This document shows positions 17,802 through 26,274 of a stretch of DNA of 46,397 nucleotides, piece after piece (the first letter of the stretch is position 1; the number at the start of each line of letters is the position of its first letter). The position numbers and the translations under genes are program-made. Origin of the DNA: Candidatus Hydrogenedentota bacterium (lineage in GTDB: Bacteria > Hydrogenedentota > Hydrogenedentia > Hydrogenedentales > SLHB01); NCBI GenBank assembly GCA_019695095.1, contig JAIBAQ010000026.1, positions 1-46,397 of the forward strand, given 5' to 3'. A model generated the notes under the pieces. That model saw nothing but the letters and a program-made list of their open reading frames with translations, searched no databases and was not told where the DNA came from.

Positions 17802-18872
17802 ATGTTTAACGGGCTGGGCATGCATCTGGGAAATCTGTCGCTGTTGTCGAAGGCAAAGACACGGTCGATCTCGCCGGAAAATTTCGCGGGCGAGAAAGGC
17901 AAGGGCGGCATGGCGGCGGAGGGCGAAGGGGCGCAGTGCGCGCGCGACCTCGGCCAAGGCTGGAAGATATCCCCGTGTGTATTCATCCAACCCGGCCAGG
18001 TCTTCGAACTCGCCGACATCGGCGGCCCCGGCGCGATCCAGCAGATTTGGATGACCCCGACCGGCAACTGGCGGTATTCCATCCTGCGCATCTACTGGGA
18101 CGACGAAGAAACCCCGAGTGTGGAAGTGCCCATCGGCGATTTCTTTGGCATGGGTTGGGGCAAGTACGCCCCCCTGAACTCGCTTCCCGTATGCGTCAAC
18201 CCCGGCAGCGCCTTCAACTGCTATTGGGAGATGCCGTTTCGCAAGCGGTGCCGCATGACGTTTCAGAACATCGACGAAGAGAAGATGGTCCTCTACTACC
18301 AAATCAACTACACGCTCACCGAGGTGCCTGCGGATGCGGCGTATTTCCACGCGCAGTTCCGCCGGACCAATCCGCTGCCGTACAAGTCGGTCTACACGAT
18401 CCTCGACGGCGTGAAGGGGCATGGCCAGTATGTCGGCACGTACATGGCGTGGCAGGTGAACAACACCGGCTGGTGGGGCGAAGGCGAGATCAAGTTTTAC
18501 ATGGACGGCGACAAAGATTGGCCGACCATCTGCGGCACCGGCACGGAGGACTATTTCTGCGGATCGTATAACTTCGACCGCGAAGGCAAATACACCGAGT
18601 TCTCAACGCCCTACGCCGGGCTGCACCAGGTCATCCGGCCCGACGGCACCTACCAGTCGCAGCAACGCTTCGGCCTCTATCGCTGGCACATCATGGACCC
18701 GGTCCGCTTCGAGCAAGACCTGCGCGTGACGATCCAGGCACTCGGCTGGCGCAGCGGCCGCCGCTACCTTCCCAACCAAGACGACATCGCCAGCGTCGCT
18801 TACTGGTACCAGGCCGAACCGCACGCGCCGTTCCCCGCGCTGCCGGACAAGGACTACCTGGAAGTGATCTGA
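17802..18872 (+). CDS. DUF2961 / glycoside hydrolase family 172 protein
   Basis: A 356-residue protein with no signal peptide, start ATG 17802 behind TAGGAGAG. It has the DUF2961 hallmarks: an N-terminal ARDLGQGWKISPCVFIQPGQ, then GGPGAIQQIWMTP, YWDDEETPSVEVPIGDFFG, YWEMPFRKRCRMTFQN, VGTYMAWQVNN and GTGTEDYFCGSYNF, which carries the conserved acidic residue. Characterised GH172 members act on alpha-D-arabinofuranosides or fructofuranosides and form multimers of jelly-roll domains. Whether this one targets arabinan, fructan or another pentofuranoside cannot be told. It is preceded by a TATGAT-like -10 element around 17743. Confidence 0.9.
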   Translation: MFNGLGMHLGNLSLLSKAKTRSISPENFAGEKGKGGMAAEGEGAQCARDLGQGWKISPCVFIQPGQVFELADIGGPGAIQQIWMTPTGNWRYSILRIYWDDEETPSVEVPIGDFFGMGWGKYAPLNSLPVCVNPGSAFNCYWEMPFRKRCRMTFQNIDEEKMVLYYQINYTLTEVPADAAYFHAQFRRTNPLPYKSVYTILDGVKGHGQYVGTYMAWQVNNTGWWGEGEIKFYMDGDKDWPTICGTGTEDYFCGSYNFDREGKYTEFSTPYAGLHQVIRPDGTYQSQQRFGLYRWHIMDPVRFEQDLRVTIQALGWRSGRRYLPNQDDIASVAYWYQAEPHAPFPALPDKDYLEVI

Positions 18873-18909
18873 GCCATTTAAAATCTTGCCAGTAATAAAT
18901 TTAGAATAG

Positions 18910-18939
18910 GACCGATCAGTCAGATCCGGCGGATCGGTC
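18910..18939 (+). terminator. Stem-loop downstream of the GH172 gene
   Basis: GACCGATC (18910-18917) pairs with GATCGGTC (18932-18939), and an inner GATCC-GGC-GGATC alternative is also possible. It is 38 bases past the stop and followed by TGATTCTTCTT, which is moderately T-rich. The next 160 bases are clearly AT-rich and lead into the Fic gene. Confidence 0.55.
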
Positions 18940-19107
18940 TGATTCTTCTTAGACGCAGGTCGAACCACAGCCCATGTCCTGCAAATCGGTTTCACGCAGA
19001 AGATGCACCCCTACTCTTTTCGTCCCTTGTCTAAATTAAAATTTTAGCGTATATTTTAAATTGCTCCGTTTCAAATTAAAGAAACTTACTAATCAGAGCA
19101 ATCGGCC

Positions 19108-20274
19108 ATGCCCTCACGAATCACTGGCAATTTCGTAGATACCGTCATCTATGGTGATGAGTGCCGTGCTTTTGTTCCATTCCCGCTCCCGCCAGAACCG
19201 CCTCTCTCAATCGATTCGGGCCTGCAGGCCATACTCGACGAGGCACACGTAGCCTTGGGACGATTGGACGGTGCGGTGGCGCAGTTGTCGGACTCGTCCT
19301 TGTTCCTCTACTGCTACGTTCGGCGCGAGGCGGTCCTTTCATCGCAAATCGAGGGCACCCAGTCCTCGCTGTCCGATTTCCTCCTGTTTGAGAGCGATGC
19401 TCAGCCGGGCGTGCCCCTCGTGGACGTGACCGAGGTATCGAATTACGTGGCCGCGCTGGAACTCGGCATGACCCGGATTCGCGCAGGGGAAGCCATCACG
19501 GCCAGCCTTCTTCGGGACCTGCATGCGGTTCTGCTGCGTAGCGGCAGGGGTAGCGAGAAAGGCCCAGGCTCGTTCAGAATAGAACCCAATTGGATTGGCG
19601 GCAGCCGACCACGCGATGCTGTATACGTTCCCCCGCCCAACCGCGAGGTACCGCGCCTCATAGCGGACTTGGAGGGTTTCATCAGTCAAAAGAATGGAGG
19701 AGTGTCGGCCATCGTCCGCTCAGCAATGGCCCACGTTCAATTCGAGACCATCCACCCCTTTCTCGATGGCAATGGACGCGTCGGCAGATTACTGTTTCCG
19801 CTGATATTGTGCAGCGCAGGAATATTGTCGCAGCCGATGCTCTACCTGAGTCTCTTCTTCAAGCGGAACAGACAGGAGTATTACGCACTGCTGCAACGTG
19901 TCCGGCTTGAGGGAGACTGGGAGTCCTGGATTCACTTCGCAGGACGGGGAATCGTCGAAACAGCCAATTCCTGCGTTCAACTATCGCGCTCGATACTATC
20001 TCTGTTCGAAAGTGACAACATCCGCATTCAATCCGAGGCCGGACGCCGCGCCGAAACCGCGCTACGCGCATTCAAAGCGCTGCAAACGAGACCCATAGTT
20101 GGGCTTCCCGAGCTGGTGCGTCTCACGGGCTTGACTGCGCCTACCGCAGCCTCGGCCATGAGGATGCTGGAATCCGCCGGAATTGTGCAAGAGGTGACCG
20201 GTCGCCGCTACAATAAACGCTATTCGTACGGGGCGTATGTCGCCCTTATCAACGAAGGCACCGAACTCGCATAA
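19108..20274 (+). CDS. Fic domain protein with N-terminal inhibitory motif (class II)
   Basis: A 388-residue protein. The Fic catalytic motif is HPFLDGNGRVGR at 216-227, with the essential His216 and the ATP-anchoring Asp220/Asn222/Arg224. Upstream, SSQIEG at 78-83 is the class II inhibitory signature [S/T]xxxE[G/N], so Glu82 should block productive ATP binding until released. The C-terminal 80 residues (KALQTRPIVGLPELVRLTGLTAPTAASAMRMLESAGIVQEVTG) form a winged helix. Fic enzymes transfer AMP or other groups to target proteins. The gene has no clear Shine-Dalgarno, is preceded by an AT-rich gap, and lies next to housekeeping genes, so it may have been acquired. Confidence 0.93.
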   Translation: MPSRITGNFVDTVIYGDECRAFVPFPLPPEPPLSIDSGLQAILDEAHVALGRLDGAVAQLSDSSLFLYCYVRREAVLSSQIEGTQSSLSDFLLFESDAQPGVPLVDVTEVSNYVAALELGMTRIRAGEAITASLLRDLHAVLLRSGRGSEKGPGSFRIEPNWIGGSRPRDAVYVPPPNREVPRLIADLEGFISQKNGGVSAIVRSAMAHVQFETIHPFLDGNGRVGRLLFPLILCSAGILSQPMLYLSLFFKRNRQEYYALLQRVRLEGDWESWIHFAGRGIVETANSCVQLSRSILSLFESDNIRIQSEAGRRAETALRAFKALQTRPIVGLPELVRLTGLTAPTAASAMRMLESAGIVQEVTGRRYNKRYSYGAYVALINEGTELA

Positions 20275-20285
20275 AGGGGAATACC

Positions 20286-21164
20286 GTGGCCGATACGAAA
20301 CCGCTGTTGGGTGTGATTGGAGGGAGCGGCGTCTACGACATCGCCGAGCTGGAGAATCGCCGCTGGGTGAAAGTCGAGTCGCCGTTCGGCGCGCCGTCGG
20401 ACGAGTTGCTGTTTGGCGAGTTCGAGGGCAGCCTCCTCGTGTTCTTGCCGCGCCACGGCCGGGGCCATCGCATCCCGCCGTCGGAGATCAATTTCCGCGC
20501 GAACATCGACGCGATGAAGCGAGTGGGCGTCGATCAAATCCTCTCTATCAGCGCCGTGGGCTCCCTGCGCGAGAATCTGCATCCCGGTGATTTCGTCATC
20601 GTCGACCAGTTTATCGATCGAACGTTCGCGCGCGTGAAGTCGTTCTTCGGAACGGGCATGGTGGCGCATGTTTCCATGGCGCACCCCGTCTGCACGCACC
20701 TCGGCGACTGCATCGAGAAGGCTGCCTCGGGCCTCGACGTAAAGACCGAGCGCGGCGGCACGTACATCGTCATGGAAGGCCCGCAATTCTCGTCGCAGGC
20801 GGAATCGTTCCTCTATCGCCAATGGGGGTGCGATGTCATCGGCATGACGAACATGCCGGAAGCGAAGCTCGCGCGCGAAGCGGAGATGTGCTATGCGACC
20901 GTGGCGATGGTCACGGACTACGACTGCTGGCATCCCGATCACGATCACGTGACCGTCGACCAGATCATCGGTGTGCTGCGCGCCAACGCGGACAATGCGC
21001 GGGATCTCGTCAAACGGCTTGTGCCGATTCTCAAGAGCGGAGGAGCGTGCGCGCACGGGTGCCGCACGGCCCTCGAATATGCTTTGATTACATCGCCCGA
21101 GGCGCGCGATCCCGAAGCGGTCGCCAAGCTCGATGCCGTTGCCGCGCGAATCCTCAGGAAGTAA
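20286..21164 (+). CDS. mtnP: S-methyl-5'-thioadenosine phosphorylase
   Basis: A 292-residue enzyme that splits methylthioadenosine with phosphate into adenine and methylthioribose-1-phosphate, feeding methionine and purine salvage. Motifs: LLGVIGGSGVYDI at the start, FLPRHGRGHRIPPSEINFRAN (phosphate and dimer region), VDQILSISAVGSLRE, GGTYIVMEGPQFSSQAES and GCDVIGMTNMPEAKLAREAEMCYATVAMVTDYD with the purine-binding Asp residues. It begins with GTG 20286 behind AAGGGG and is only 11 bases after the Fic stop. It is followed closely by a small LolA-like gene. The AzgA-type purine permease at 23703-25070 may handle the released adenine. Confidence 0.95.
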   Translation: MADTKPLLGVIGGSGVYDIAELENRRWVKVESPFGAPSDELLFGEFEGSLLVFLPRHGRGHRIPPSEINFRANIDAMKRVGVDQILSISAVGSLRENLHPGDFVIVDQFIDRTFARVKSFFGTGMVAHVSMAHPVCTHLGDCIEKAASGLDVKTERGGTYIVMEGPQFSSQAESFLYRQWGCDVIGMTNMPEAKLAREAEMCYATVAMVTDYDCWHPDHDHVTVDQIIGVLRANADNARDLVKRLVPILKSGGACAHGCRTALEYALITSPEARDPEAVAKLDAVAARILRK

Positions 21165-21179
21165 GGGGGGACTCAACTC

Positions 21180-21887
21180 ATGGACCGTACCGAACGAACC
21201 GCAAGCGACGTGCTCGCGGAGATGGCGCGCGTCTACGAGACGTGCCAGACGTACCGAGACAAGGGGCAGGCGACCTCGGTCTATGCCGACGACGGTCGCG
21301 AGCGTCACGACGAAATGGTGTTTCGCACGGCCTTCGTGCGGCCCGACCGGTTCCGCTTCGAGTTGCGGTTCCGGTTCGACGAAAGCGCCCGGTGGCGCTG
21401 CTGCATCGTGTGGGTCTCGGGTGAAGAAGTACAGACCGTTGACCACAATGGCCCGCTCGCGCAACTTATCCAAGACGCCCTCGCGAAAGACGCGACCGTC
21501 CCCAATTCGCATAAGACCGACAGCTTCCGGATGAGCTTGAACATGGCAATCGGCGCGGCCACCGGCGTATCGGGTGGCTCGGCGCACATCGTCCCGGCAA
21601 TGCTGCTTCCCGAATTGATCGGCGGAGCACGCATGACCGATCTTCAGAACCCGCGCTTGTTGGTAAGTGAAATGTACGAACGCTCGTACTGCTATGTCGT
21701 CGAGGGGCAGACACCAAACGGCTCCATCAAGACGCTCTGGATCGATCAGACTAGCTACTTGTTGCGCAAGGTGGAAACGCGCCGCGCCTCAGCCCCGGAT
21801 GGAACGCCTTCCGTTGTCGTCTACGAACCACAGATCAACGTTGCCATCCCCGAAAGCGAACTGGTCTGCGGCACGACCAGCGACTAG
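21180..21887 (+). CDS. LolA-fold-like protein of unknown role
   Basis: A 235-residue protein starting at ATG 21180 with AAGGGGGG upstream, 15 bases after mtnP. The pattern of long curved beta strands (YETCQTYRDKGQATSVY, MVFRTAFVRPDRFRFELRFRF, KTLWIDQTSYLLRKVETR and SVVVYEPQINVAIPES) resembles DUF2092/LolA-like outer-membrane lipoprotein carrier folds. It lacks a recognisable signal peptide, so it may be cytoplasmic or the start may be misplaced. Cysteines are frequent (CCIVW, RSYCYV). No function assigned; its relation to mtnP may be only positional. Confidence 0.6.
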   Translation: MDRTERTASDVLAEMARVYETCQTYRDKGQATSVYADDGRERHDEMVFRTAFVRPDRFRFELRFRFDESARWRCCIVWVSGEEVQTVDHNGPLAQLIQDALAKDATVPNSHKTDSFRMSLNMAIGAATGVSGGSAHIVPAMLLPELIGGARMTDLQNPRLLVSEMYERSYCYVVEGQTPNGSIKTLWIDQTSYLLRKVETRRASAPDGTPSVVVYEPQINVAIPESELVCGTTSD

Positions 21888-21909
21888 AGATTTCAGGCGC
21901 CAAAAGTGT

Positions 21910-21971
21910 GTGGCAGGCATCTTGCCTGCCTTTTGGAAAAAAGAAGAAGAGGCAGGCAAGAGGTCTGCCAC
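21910..21971. repeat. Nested inverted repeat between convergent genes
   Basis: A 21-base arm at 21910-21930 pairs with 21951-21971, differing at two positions. Each arm is itself a hairpin, e.g. GGCAGGCA-tct-TGCCTGCC. The 20-base centre is A-rich. It lies between the LolA-like and DUF72 genes, which converge, and could act as a bidirectional terminator. Its nested symmetry suggests a small dispersed palindromic element. Confidence 0.7.
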
Positions 21972-21977
21972 GCGCTC

Positions 21978-22832
21978 TCACGCGAGCAAATCGTTCAAAC
22001 GCGGATACCGCTCCACGAGCGTGGGCGGCAGTGCCGTAAACTTCTTTCCTAACCCGGCAAGAAGTTCGAACGAATTCACGATGGCTTGCCCGGCGTAGTG
22101 GTTGTTCGTGATGACATAGAGATCGTTCGCCATCTCCCGAATGCGCTCGATCTTTTTCAGCCATTGACCAAGTTCGTCGTGACTGTACAAGTAGTCGTAA
22201 CGATCGTCCCGGCTCGCATCTTCACGGAACCAATCCGCCGCGTTACGCCCATGCAACCGAACGTATCCCACGCGCGCCGTGACCTTCGCTGTCGGCGCAA
22301 GCGAATCCGAGAATAGCGGCTGGTCGATGTTGCAGAACGCGACCCTGCGCTGTGCAAGCCCGTCGAATACTTCAGGCCGGTTCCACGACGCGTGCCGGAT
22401 CTCCAAGGTCAGCGGATACACGGTAAACGTGTCCAACACCCGCGCCAGCCATTGACGGTTCTCCGGCGTGCGCTTGAAACTCCACGGGAACTGCACGAGC
22501 AACGCACCCAGCTTACCCGCCTCGTGCAACGGCGCGATGCCGTCGCAAAACTGCCGTACCTCCGCCTCGCCCGGCCACGCACCGCGCTCGTGCGTGAACC
22601 GCTGCCACAACTTCGCCGTGAACATAAAACGCGGGTTGCCTTGCACCTTCTTCAACCATGCCATGCAATTCCTCGACACCGGCGGATGATAAAACGAAGA
22701 ATTGACCTCCACGGTATCGAAGTACTCGCTCAGGTACTCGAGCGGATGCAATGCGCGAGGCATCCTCGGCGGATACACGACTCCCTTCCAGTCGTCGTAC
22801 GACCACCCGGCAGGACCAACACGCACGCTCAT
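21978..22832 (-). CDS. DUF72 domain protein (YecE-like TIM barrel)
   Basis: A 284-residue protein. The start at ATG 22832 (MSVRVGPAGWSYDDWKGVVYPP) fits the family N-terminus and follows AGAGGA; the frame continues 34 codons further without similarity. DUF72 motifs are present: VGPAGWSYDDW, YFDTVEVNSSFYHPP, FMFTAKLWQRFTHER, LGALLVQFPWSFKRT, LTLEIRHASW and YVRLHGRNAADW, ending VITNNHYAGQAIVNSFEL. The fold is a TIM barrel. The biological role is poorly established. It is divergent from a family 2 glycosyltransferase. Confidence 0.92.
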   Translation of the reverse strand: MSVRVGPAGWSYDDWKGVVYPPRMPRALHPLEYLSEYFDTVEVNSSFYHPPVSRNCMAWLKKVQGNPRFMFTAKLWQRFTHERGAWPGEAEVRQFCDGIAPLHEAGKLGALLVQFPWSFKRTPENRQWLARVLDTFTVYPLTLEIRHASWNRPEVFDGLAQRRVAFCNIDQPLFSDSLAPTAKVTARVGYVRLHGRNAADWFREDASRDDRYDYLYSHDELGQWLKKIERIREMANDLYVITNNHYAGQAIVNSFELLAGLGKKFTALPPTLVERYPRLNDLLA

Positions 22833-22965
22833 GAACGATTCCTCTACTCTTGCCCTTACATCATGATGAACGTATGGCACGTGGAGAACAACAGGAACAC
22901 ATGCACGCGCTCCCCCGCAAACGCAGAACTCCATAACCCCATCCCATTTCGGCTACTATACCGCC

Positions 22966-23721
22966 ATGAGCACCATCACCGTCTTGACCCTCATCCCCAA
23001 TGCGGGAGACCGCCTAGCGCGCTGCTTGGAAAGTGTGCAGTGGGCGGACGACATCTTTTGTATAGTTGACCCGAAGACTTCGGACGGCTCGGATGAGGTC
23101 GCTCGGAAATACTCGTCGCACGTGGTCACGCACGAGTATGTGAACAAGGCAGACCAGTGCAATTGGGCCATCCCGCAGATCGAAACGGAGTGGACGCTGG
23201 TGCTGGATGCGGACGAGTGGGTGTCGCCTGAGTTGGCGGCGCGCATTCAGGCAGTCATCAAGTCGCCGGACAGTTGCGACGGGTACAAGATCAAGCGCCT
23301 CTCGTATTTCTTCGGCAAGTTGATCATGCATTGCGGCTGGGACCACGACTACAACGTCCGTTTGTTTCGCACGAAGAAGGGCCGCTATCGCGTGCAACGC
23401 GTGCATGCGACCATCGACGTCGACGGCACGATGGGCCGCATCGATGAAGTGATGTACCACGACGAGAAGCGCAATTTCGAGGAGTATTTCCGGACCTTTC
23501 AGCGGTTCACGACATGGTCCGCGGAAGATCTGCTGGAACGCGGCAAGCGCGCGCGGTTTACCGATCTCACGTTCCGCCCGATACTGCGTTTCATCAAGAT
23601 GTTCGTGTTGCGGCAAGGGTTTCGCGACGGCATGCACGGTGTCGTACTCTGCGGACTCGCGGCGTTCAGCGTGTTCACGAAGTACGCGAAACTCTGGGAC
23701 CTTCAGCGCAAGAAGGCGTAG
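22966..23721 (+). CDS. Family 2 glycosyltransferase (WaaE/KdtX-like)
   Basis: A 251-residue GT-A enzyme. The nucleotide-sugar site is seen in VLTLIPNAGDRLARCLESVQWADDI and the metal-binding DxD region in EWTLVLDADEWVSPELA. The middle portion (YKIKRLSYFFGKLIMHCGWDHDYNVRLFRTKKGRY) matches LPS-core glucosyltransferases of the WaaE type, which add a sugar to inner-core heptose; that specific role is inference. No Shine-Dalgarno precedes ATG 22966. A TACTATA element lies 9 bases upstream, so a leaderless or very short-leader transcript is possible. Its last 19 bases overlap the end of the convergent permease gene. Confidence 0.88.
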   Translation: MSTITVLTLIPNAGDRLARCLESVQWADDIFCIVDPKTSDGSDEVARKYSSHVVTHEYVNKADQCNWAIPQIETEWTLVLDADEWVSPELAARIQAVIKSPDSCDGYKIKRLSYFFGKLIMHCGWDHDYNVRLFRTKKGRYRVQRVHATIDVDGTMGRIDEVMYHDEKRNFEEYFRTFQRFTTWSAEDLLERGKRARFTDLTFRPILRFIKMFVLRQGFRDGMHGVVLCGLAAFSVFTKYAKLWDLQRKKA

Positions 23722-25070
23722 CGCGCGATCAACGCCGCCGCGATGACGTACATCACGGGGTGGACTTCCTTGCCCTTTCCCGTGAACAGCTTGATCCCCG
23801 CATACGACACGCACCCCGCCGAAATGCCCTCGTGAATCGCAAAGCCGAACACCATGATCGCAATCGTCACAAATGCGGGCAGACTCTCGGTGATATCGTC
23901 CCACTTGACGCGCAGCAACGGCGCCATCATGAGAAGCCCCACAACGATCAGCGCCGGAGCCACGCCGGGATACATCGCCACGTGCAGATCGGTTGGCTTG
24001 AGGCCGTAGTACGCTGGGCCGATGTCGACGCCAACGATATGCACGATGGGCGCAAATGCTATCGCGGCGATGAAGCAGATCCCCGTCACCACCGCCGCCA
24101 GCCCCGTGCGCGCGCCCGTTGCGACGCCCGCCGCGCTTTCGATGTAACTCGTTACCGTCGACGTGCCGAATAGTGCGCCCACGCTCGTGGCGATGGCGTC
24201 CGACAGAAAAGCCTGTGGCGCGCGCGGCAGGTTGCCGTCTTCTCCGATGAACCCGGCTTGACGCCCCACGCCGACAAGCGTGCCCACGGTATCGAACAAC
24301 ACCATAAAGAAGAACAACAGAATCGCAATGAGCGCTTTGTCCCACTGTTCGATCAGCTCGCGAAAGCCCAGATTAAAGAACGTCTCGAACGATGGCGAAA
24401 ACGTTCCTTCGGGCTTCGGCATTACACCGGTTAATAGCCCGAGCGCGCATGTCGTCACAATGCCAATGAGTATCGCGCCGCGCACGCCTTTCGCCATCAA
24501 CGCCGCGATAAGAAAGAGCCCCGCGAGCGCAATCAACGGCGGACCCGCGGTTAGGTCTCCTAGAGTGACCATCGTGGTGGGGCTGAGCTTCACAATGCCC
24601 GCCCACTGCAGACCCACGAACGTAATAAAGAACCCGATTGCAGGGCCTATGGTGTCCTTGAGGCAATCCGGCATGACCACAAGCACCTTCTCGCGAATGC
24701 CGAAGATGGAGATGGCCATGAACAACAACCCGGAAATCAGCACGATGGTGAGCCCCGCCTGCCACGAAAAACCCATCGCGCCGGGAAACGTCGAACACAC
24801 CGTGAACGCGAAGAAGAAGTTCTCGCCCATGCCGGGCGCGAGCGCGAAGGGATAGCGCGCGTACAGCCCCATCAGGAAACACGCAAATGCCGACGATAAG
24901 CACGTCGCCATCAGCACGGAGCCGAACGGCATGCCTGCTGCGCTCAAGACGGTGGGTTGTACGAAGATGATGTAACTCATCGTCGCGAAGGTAGTCAGTC
25001 CGCCGATGACCTCGCGTCGAATCGTGGACCCGGACTCGCGAATGCCAAAGTAACTGTCCAGTTGGTTCAC
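23703..25070 (-). CDS. NCS2/AzgA-type adenine-guanine-hypoxanthine permease
   Basis: A 455-residue membrane transporter with 12-14 helices. Family signatures include the N-terminus LDSYFGIRESGSTIRREV, GGLTTFATMSYIIFVQP, ALAPGMGENFFFAFTVC (purine site region), GFFITFVGLQWAGIVKLSP and GTSTVTSYIESAAGVATGARTG. It starts with GTG 25070 behind AAGGGG. It would import purine bases by proton symport. Together with mtnP nearby it fits adenine salvage. It overlaps the 3' end of the convergent glycosyltransferase gene by 19 bases and is separated from the HDAC-family gene upstream by a perfect palindrome. Confidence 0.95.
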   Translation of the reverse strand: MNQLDSYFGIRESGSTIRREVIGGLTTFATMSYIIFVQPTVLSAAGMPFGSVLMATCLSSAFACFLMGLYARYPFALAPGMGENFFFAFTVCSTFPGAMGFSWQAGLTIVLISGLLFMAISIFGIREKVLVVMPDCLKDTIGPAIGFFITFVGLQWAGIVKLSPTTMVTLGDLTAGPPLIALAGLFLIAALMAKGVRGAILIGIVTTCALGLLTGVMPKPEGTFSPSFETFFNLGFRELIEQWDKALIAILLFFFMVLFDTVGTLVGVGRQAGFIGEDGNLPRAPQAFLSDAIATSVGALFGTSTVTSYIESAAGVATGARTGLAAVVTGICFIAAIAFAPIVHIVGVDIGPAYYGLKPTDLHVAMYPGVAPALIVVGLLMMAPLLRVKWDDITESLPAFVTIAIMVFGFAIHEGISAGCVSYAGIKLFTGKGKEVHPVMYVIAAALIARYAFLR

Positions 25071-25082
25071 ATCTCCCCCTTG

Positions 25083-25124
25083 GAAGAAATTTGAAATCTC
25101 AAATTTGAGATTTCAAATTTCTTC
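25083..25124. repeat. 42-bp perfect palindrome
   Basis: Starting GAAGAAATTTGAAATCTCAAA and continuing with its exact reverse complement, centred between 25103 and 25104, every one of the 21 pairs matches. The sequence is AT-rich in a GC-rich region and ends over the stop codon of the HDAC-family gene. As RNA it would form a long stem with a tiny loop and could terminate or stabilise transcripts. The perfection suggests recent insertion or active maintenance. Confidence 0.9.
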
Positions 25125-26034
25125 AAGCCTGAAGCGCCTTGAAATGCGCCACTGCCGATTCGGCGAGCGCTTCAAGGTGGTAACCGCCTTCCAGCACCGA
25201 CACGATCTTTCCGCCTGCGATTGGTTTCACCATCTCTGTCAGGTGCACAAACGTGGCAACATCCAGCCGCTGCGAAGCGAGCGGGTCCAGGCGATGCGCG
25301 TCAAACCCGCACGATATCAGCAGAAAATCCGGATCGAATCGCGCGAACTCCGGCAGGACGTGCTTCTCCATGGCCGCAATCCATTCCCCCGGCCCGTTTC
25401 CCCACGTCATCTGCACGTTAAGGTTCGTATTGTTCTTTCCACGCTCGCTTGGGAATCCCGTTCCGGGAAACAGGGGGTGCTGGTGGATGCTCGCGTAATA
25501 CACCGTGTCGTCCTCGTAGAACGAATGCTGCGTACCGTTGCCGTGATGCACGTCCCAATCGAGAATGGCAATCTTCTTGATACCCGCTTCGACCTGCAGC
25601 CACCGTGCCGCAATCGCCACGTTGTTGAACAGACAGAACCCCATCGCGTGGTCCGCTTCCGCGTGGTGCCCCGGCGGACGCACCGCCACAAAGGCGTTGT
25701 CCACCTCATTGTCCACGACGGCCCGGCATGCCCCGATGGCCGCTCCCGCCGCCGTCAATGCCGCTTCCCAGGAGCCTTTCCCCATGGTGGTGTCCACATC
25801 GGGATAGTCGCCGTCCTCGGCGCAGGTTTTTTCGATGGCCGCGATGTGATCTTCGCGGTGGATGCGCAGCAAGTCCTCGCGACTGGCCGGTCCGCTGGCA
25901 ATTTCGGGCGGATTCAGCTTTGCGGCGGCAAACGCATCGCGGACGGCCTCCAACCGTGCTATCCGCTCCACGTGCCCCGGCCCGGTGTCGTGCAGCAGCC
26001 CTTCCTTACGGAAGACATATCCCGTTCGCGCCAT
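25123..26034 (-). CDS. Histone deacetylase / acetoin utilisation family deacetylase
   Basis: A 303-residue zinc amidohydrolase of the arginase-deacetylase fold. The start at ATG 26034 (MARTGYVFRKEGLLHDTGPGH) has GGGAG upstream and matches the family; the frame stays open much further upstream but without similarity. Catalytic features: RPPGHHAEADHAMGFCLFNN (the HH charge relay), ILDWDVHHGNGTQ (zinc ligands Asp and His), SCGFDAHRLDPL (third zinc ligand) and the transition-state Tyr in LEGGYHLEAL. Bacterial members remove acetyl or similar acyl groups from polyamines, proteins or small molecules; the substrate is unknown. It is divergent from the DnaE-like polymerase with 240 bases between starts. 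Confidence 0.93.
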   Translation of the reverse strand: MARTGYVFRKEGLLHDTGPGHVERIARLEAVRDAFAAAKLNPPEIASGPASREDLLRIHREDHIAAIEKTCAEDGDYPDVDTTMGKGSWEAALTAAGAAIGACRAVVDNEVDNAFVAVRPPGHHAEADHAMGFCLFNNVAIAARWLQVEAGIKKIAILDWDVHHGNGTQHSFYEDDTVYYASIHQHPLFPGTGFPSERGKNNTNLNVQMTWGNGPGEWIAAMEKHVLPEFARFDPDFLLISCGFDAHRLDPLASQRLDVATFVHLTEMVKPIAGGKIVSVLEGGYHLEALAESAVAHFKALQA

Positions 26035-26212
26035 TCTCTTCTCCCGCCGCCCGGTAGGTTGTCGTTGGTGTCGATTGTACGTACTTGAGCCGGATAACGC
26101 CACGTTCTCAGGGTGGTCTTTAGCGAGCTGCTGCACGCGGCGCACCTCACAACGCACGGGCTGGCACGGCATTACCCGTTGCCGCCAAAAATCACTGGCA
26201 AAATTCCAAAAA

Positions 26213-26230
26213 ACTGAATTATTATTCAGT
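26213..26230. promoter_or_regulatory. CTG-N10-CAG palindrome, candidate LexA box
   Basis: ACTGAAT-TATT-ATTCAGT is a perfect 7-bp dyad and fits the CTG-N10-CAG form of LexA sites in E. coli, including an AT-only core. It lies 44 bases upstream of the short DnaE-like polymerase start. DnaE2-type polymerases are classic SOS genes, which makes the position meaningful. LexA boxes differ between phyla, so this is a testable inference. Confidence 0.5.
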
Positions 26231-26274
26231 ATTGGACTGCGGTTTAGACGAAAACTCTCGGCGATCTGACTTAA

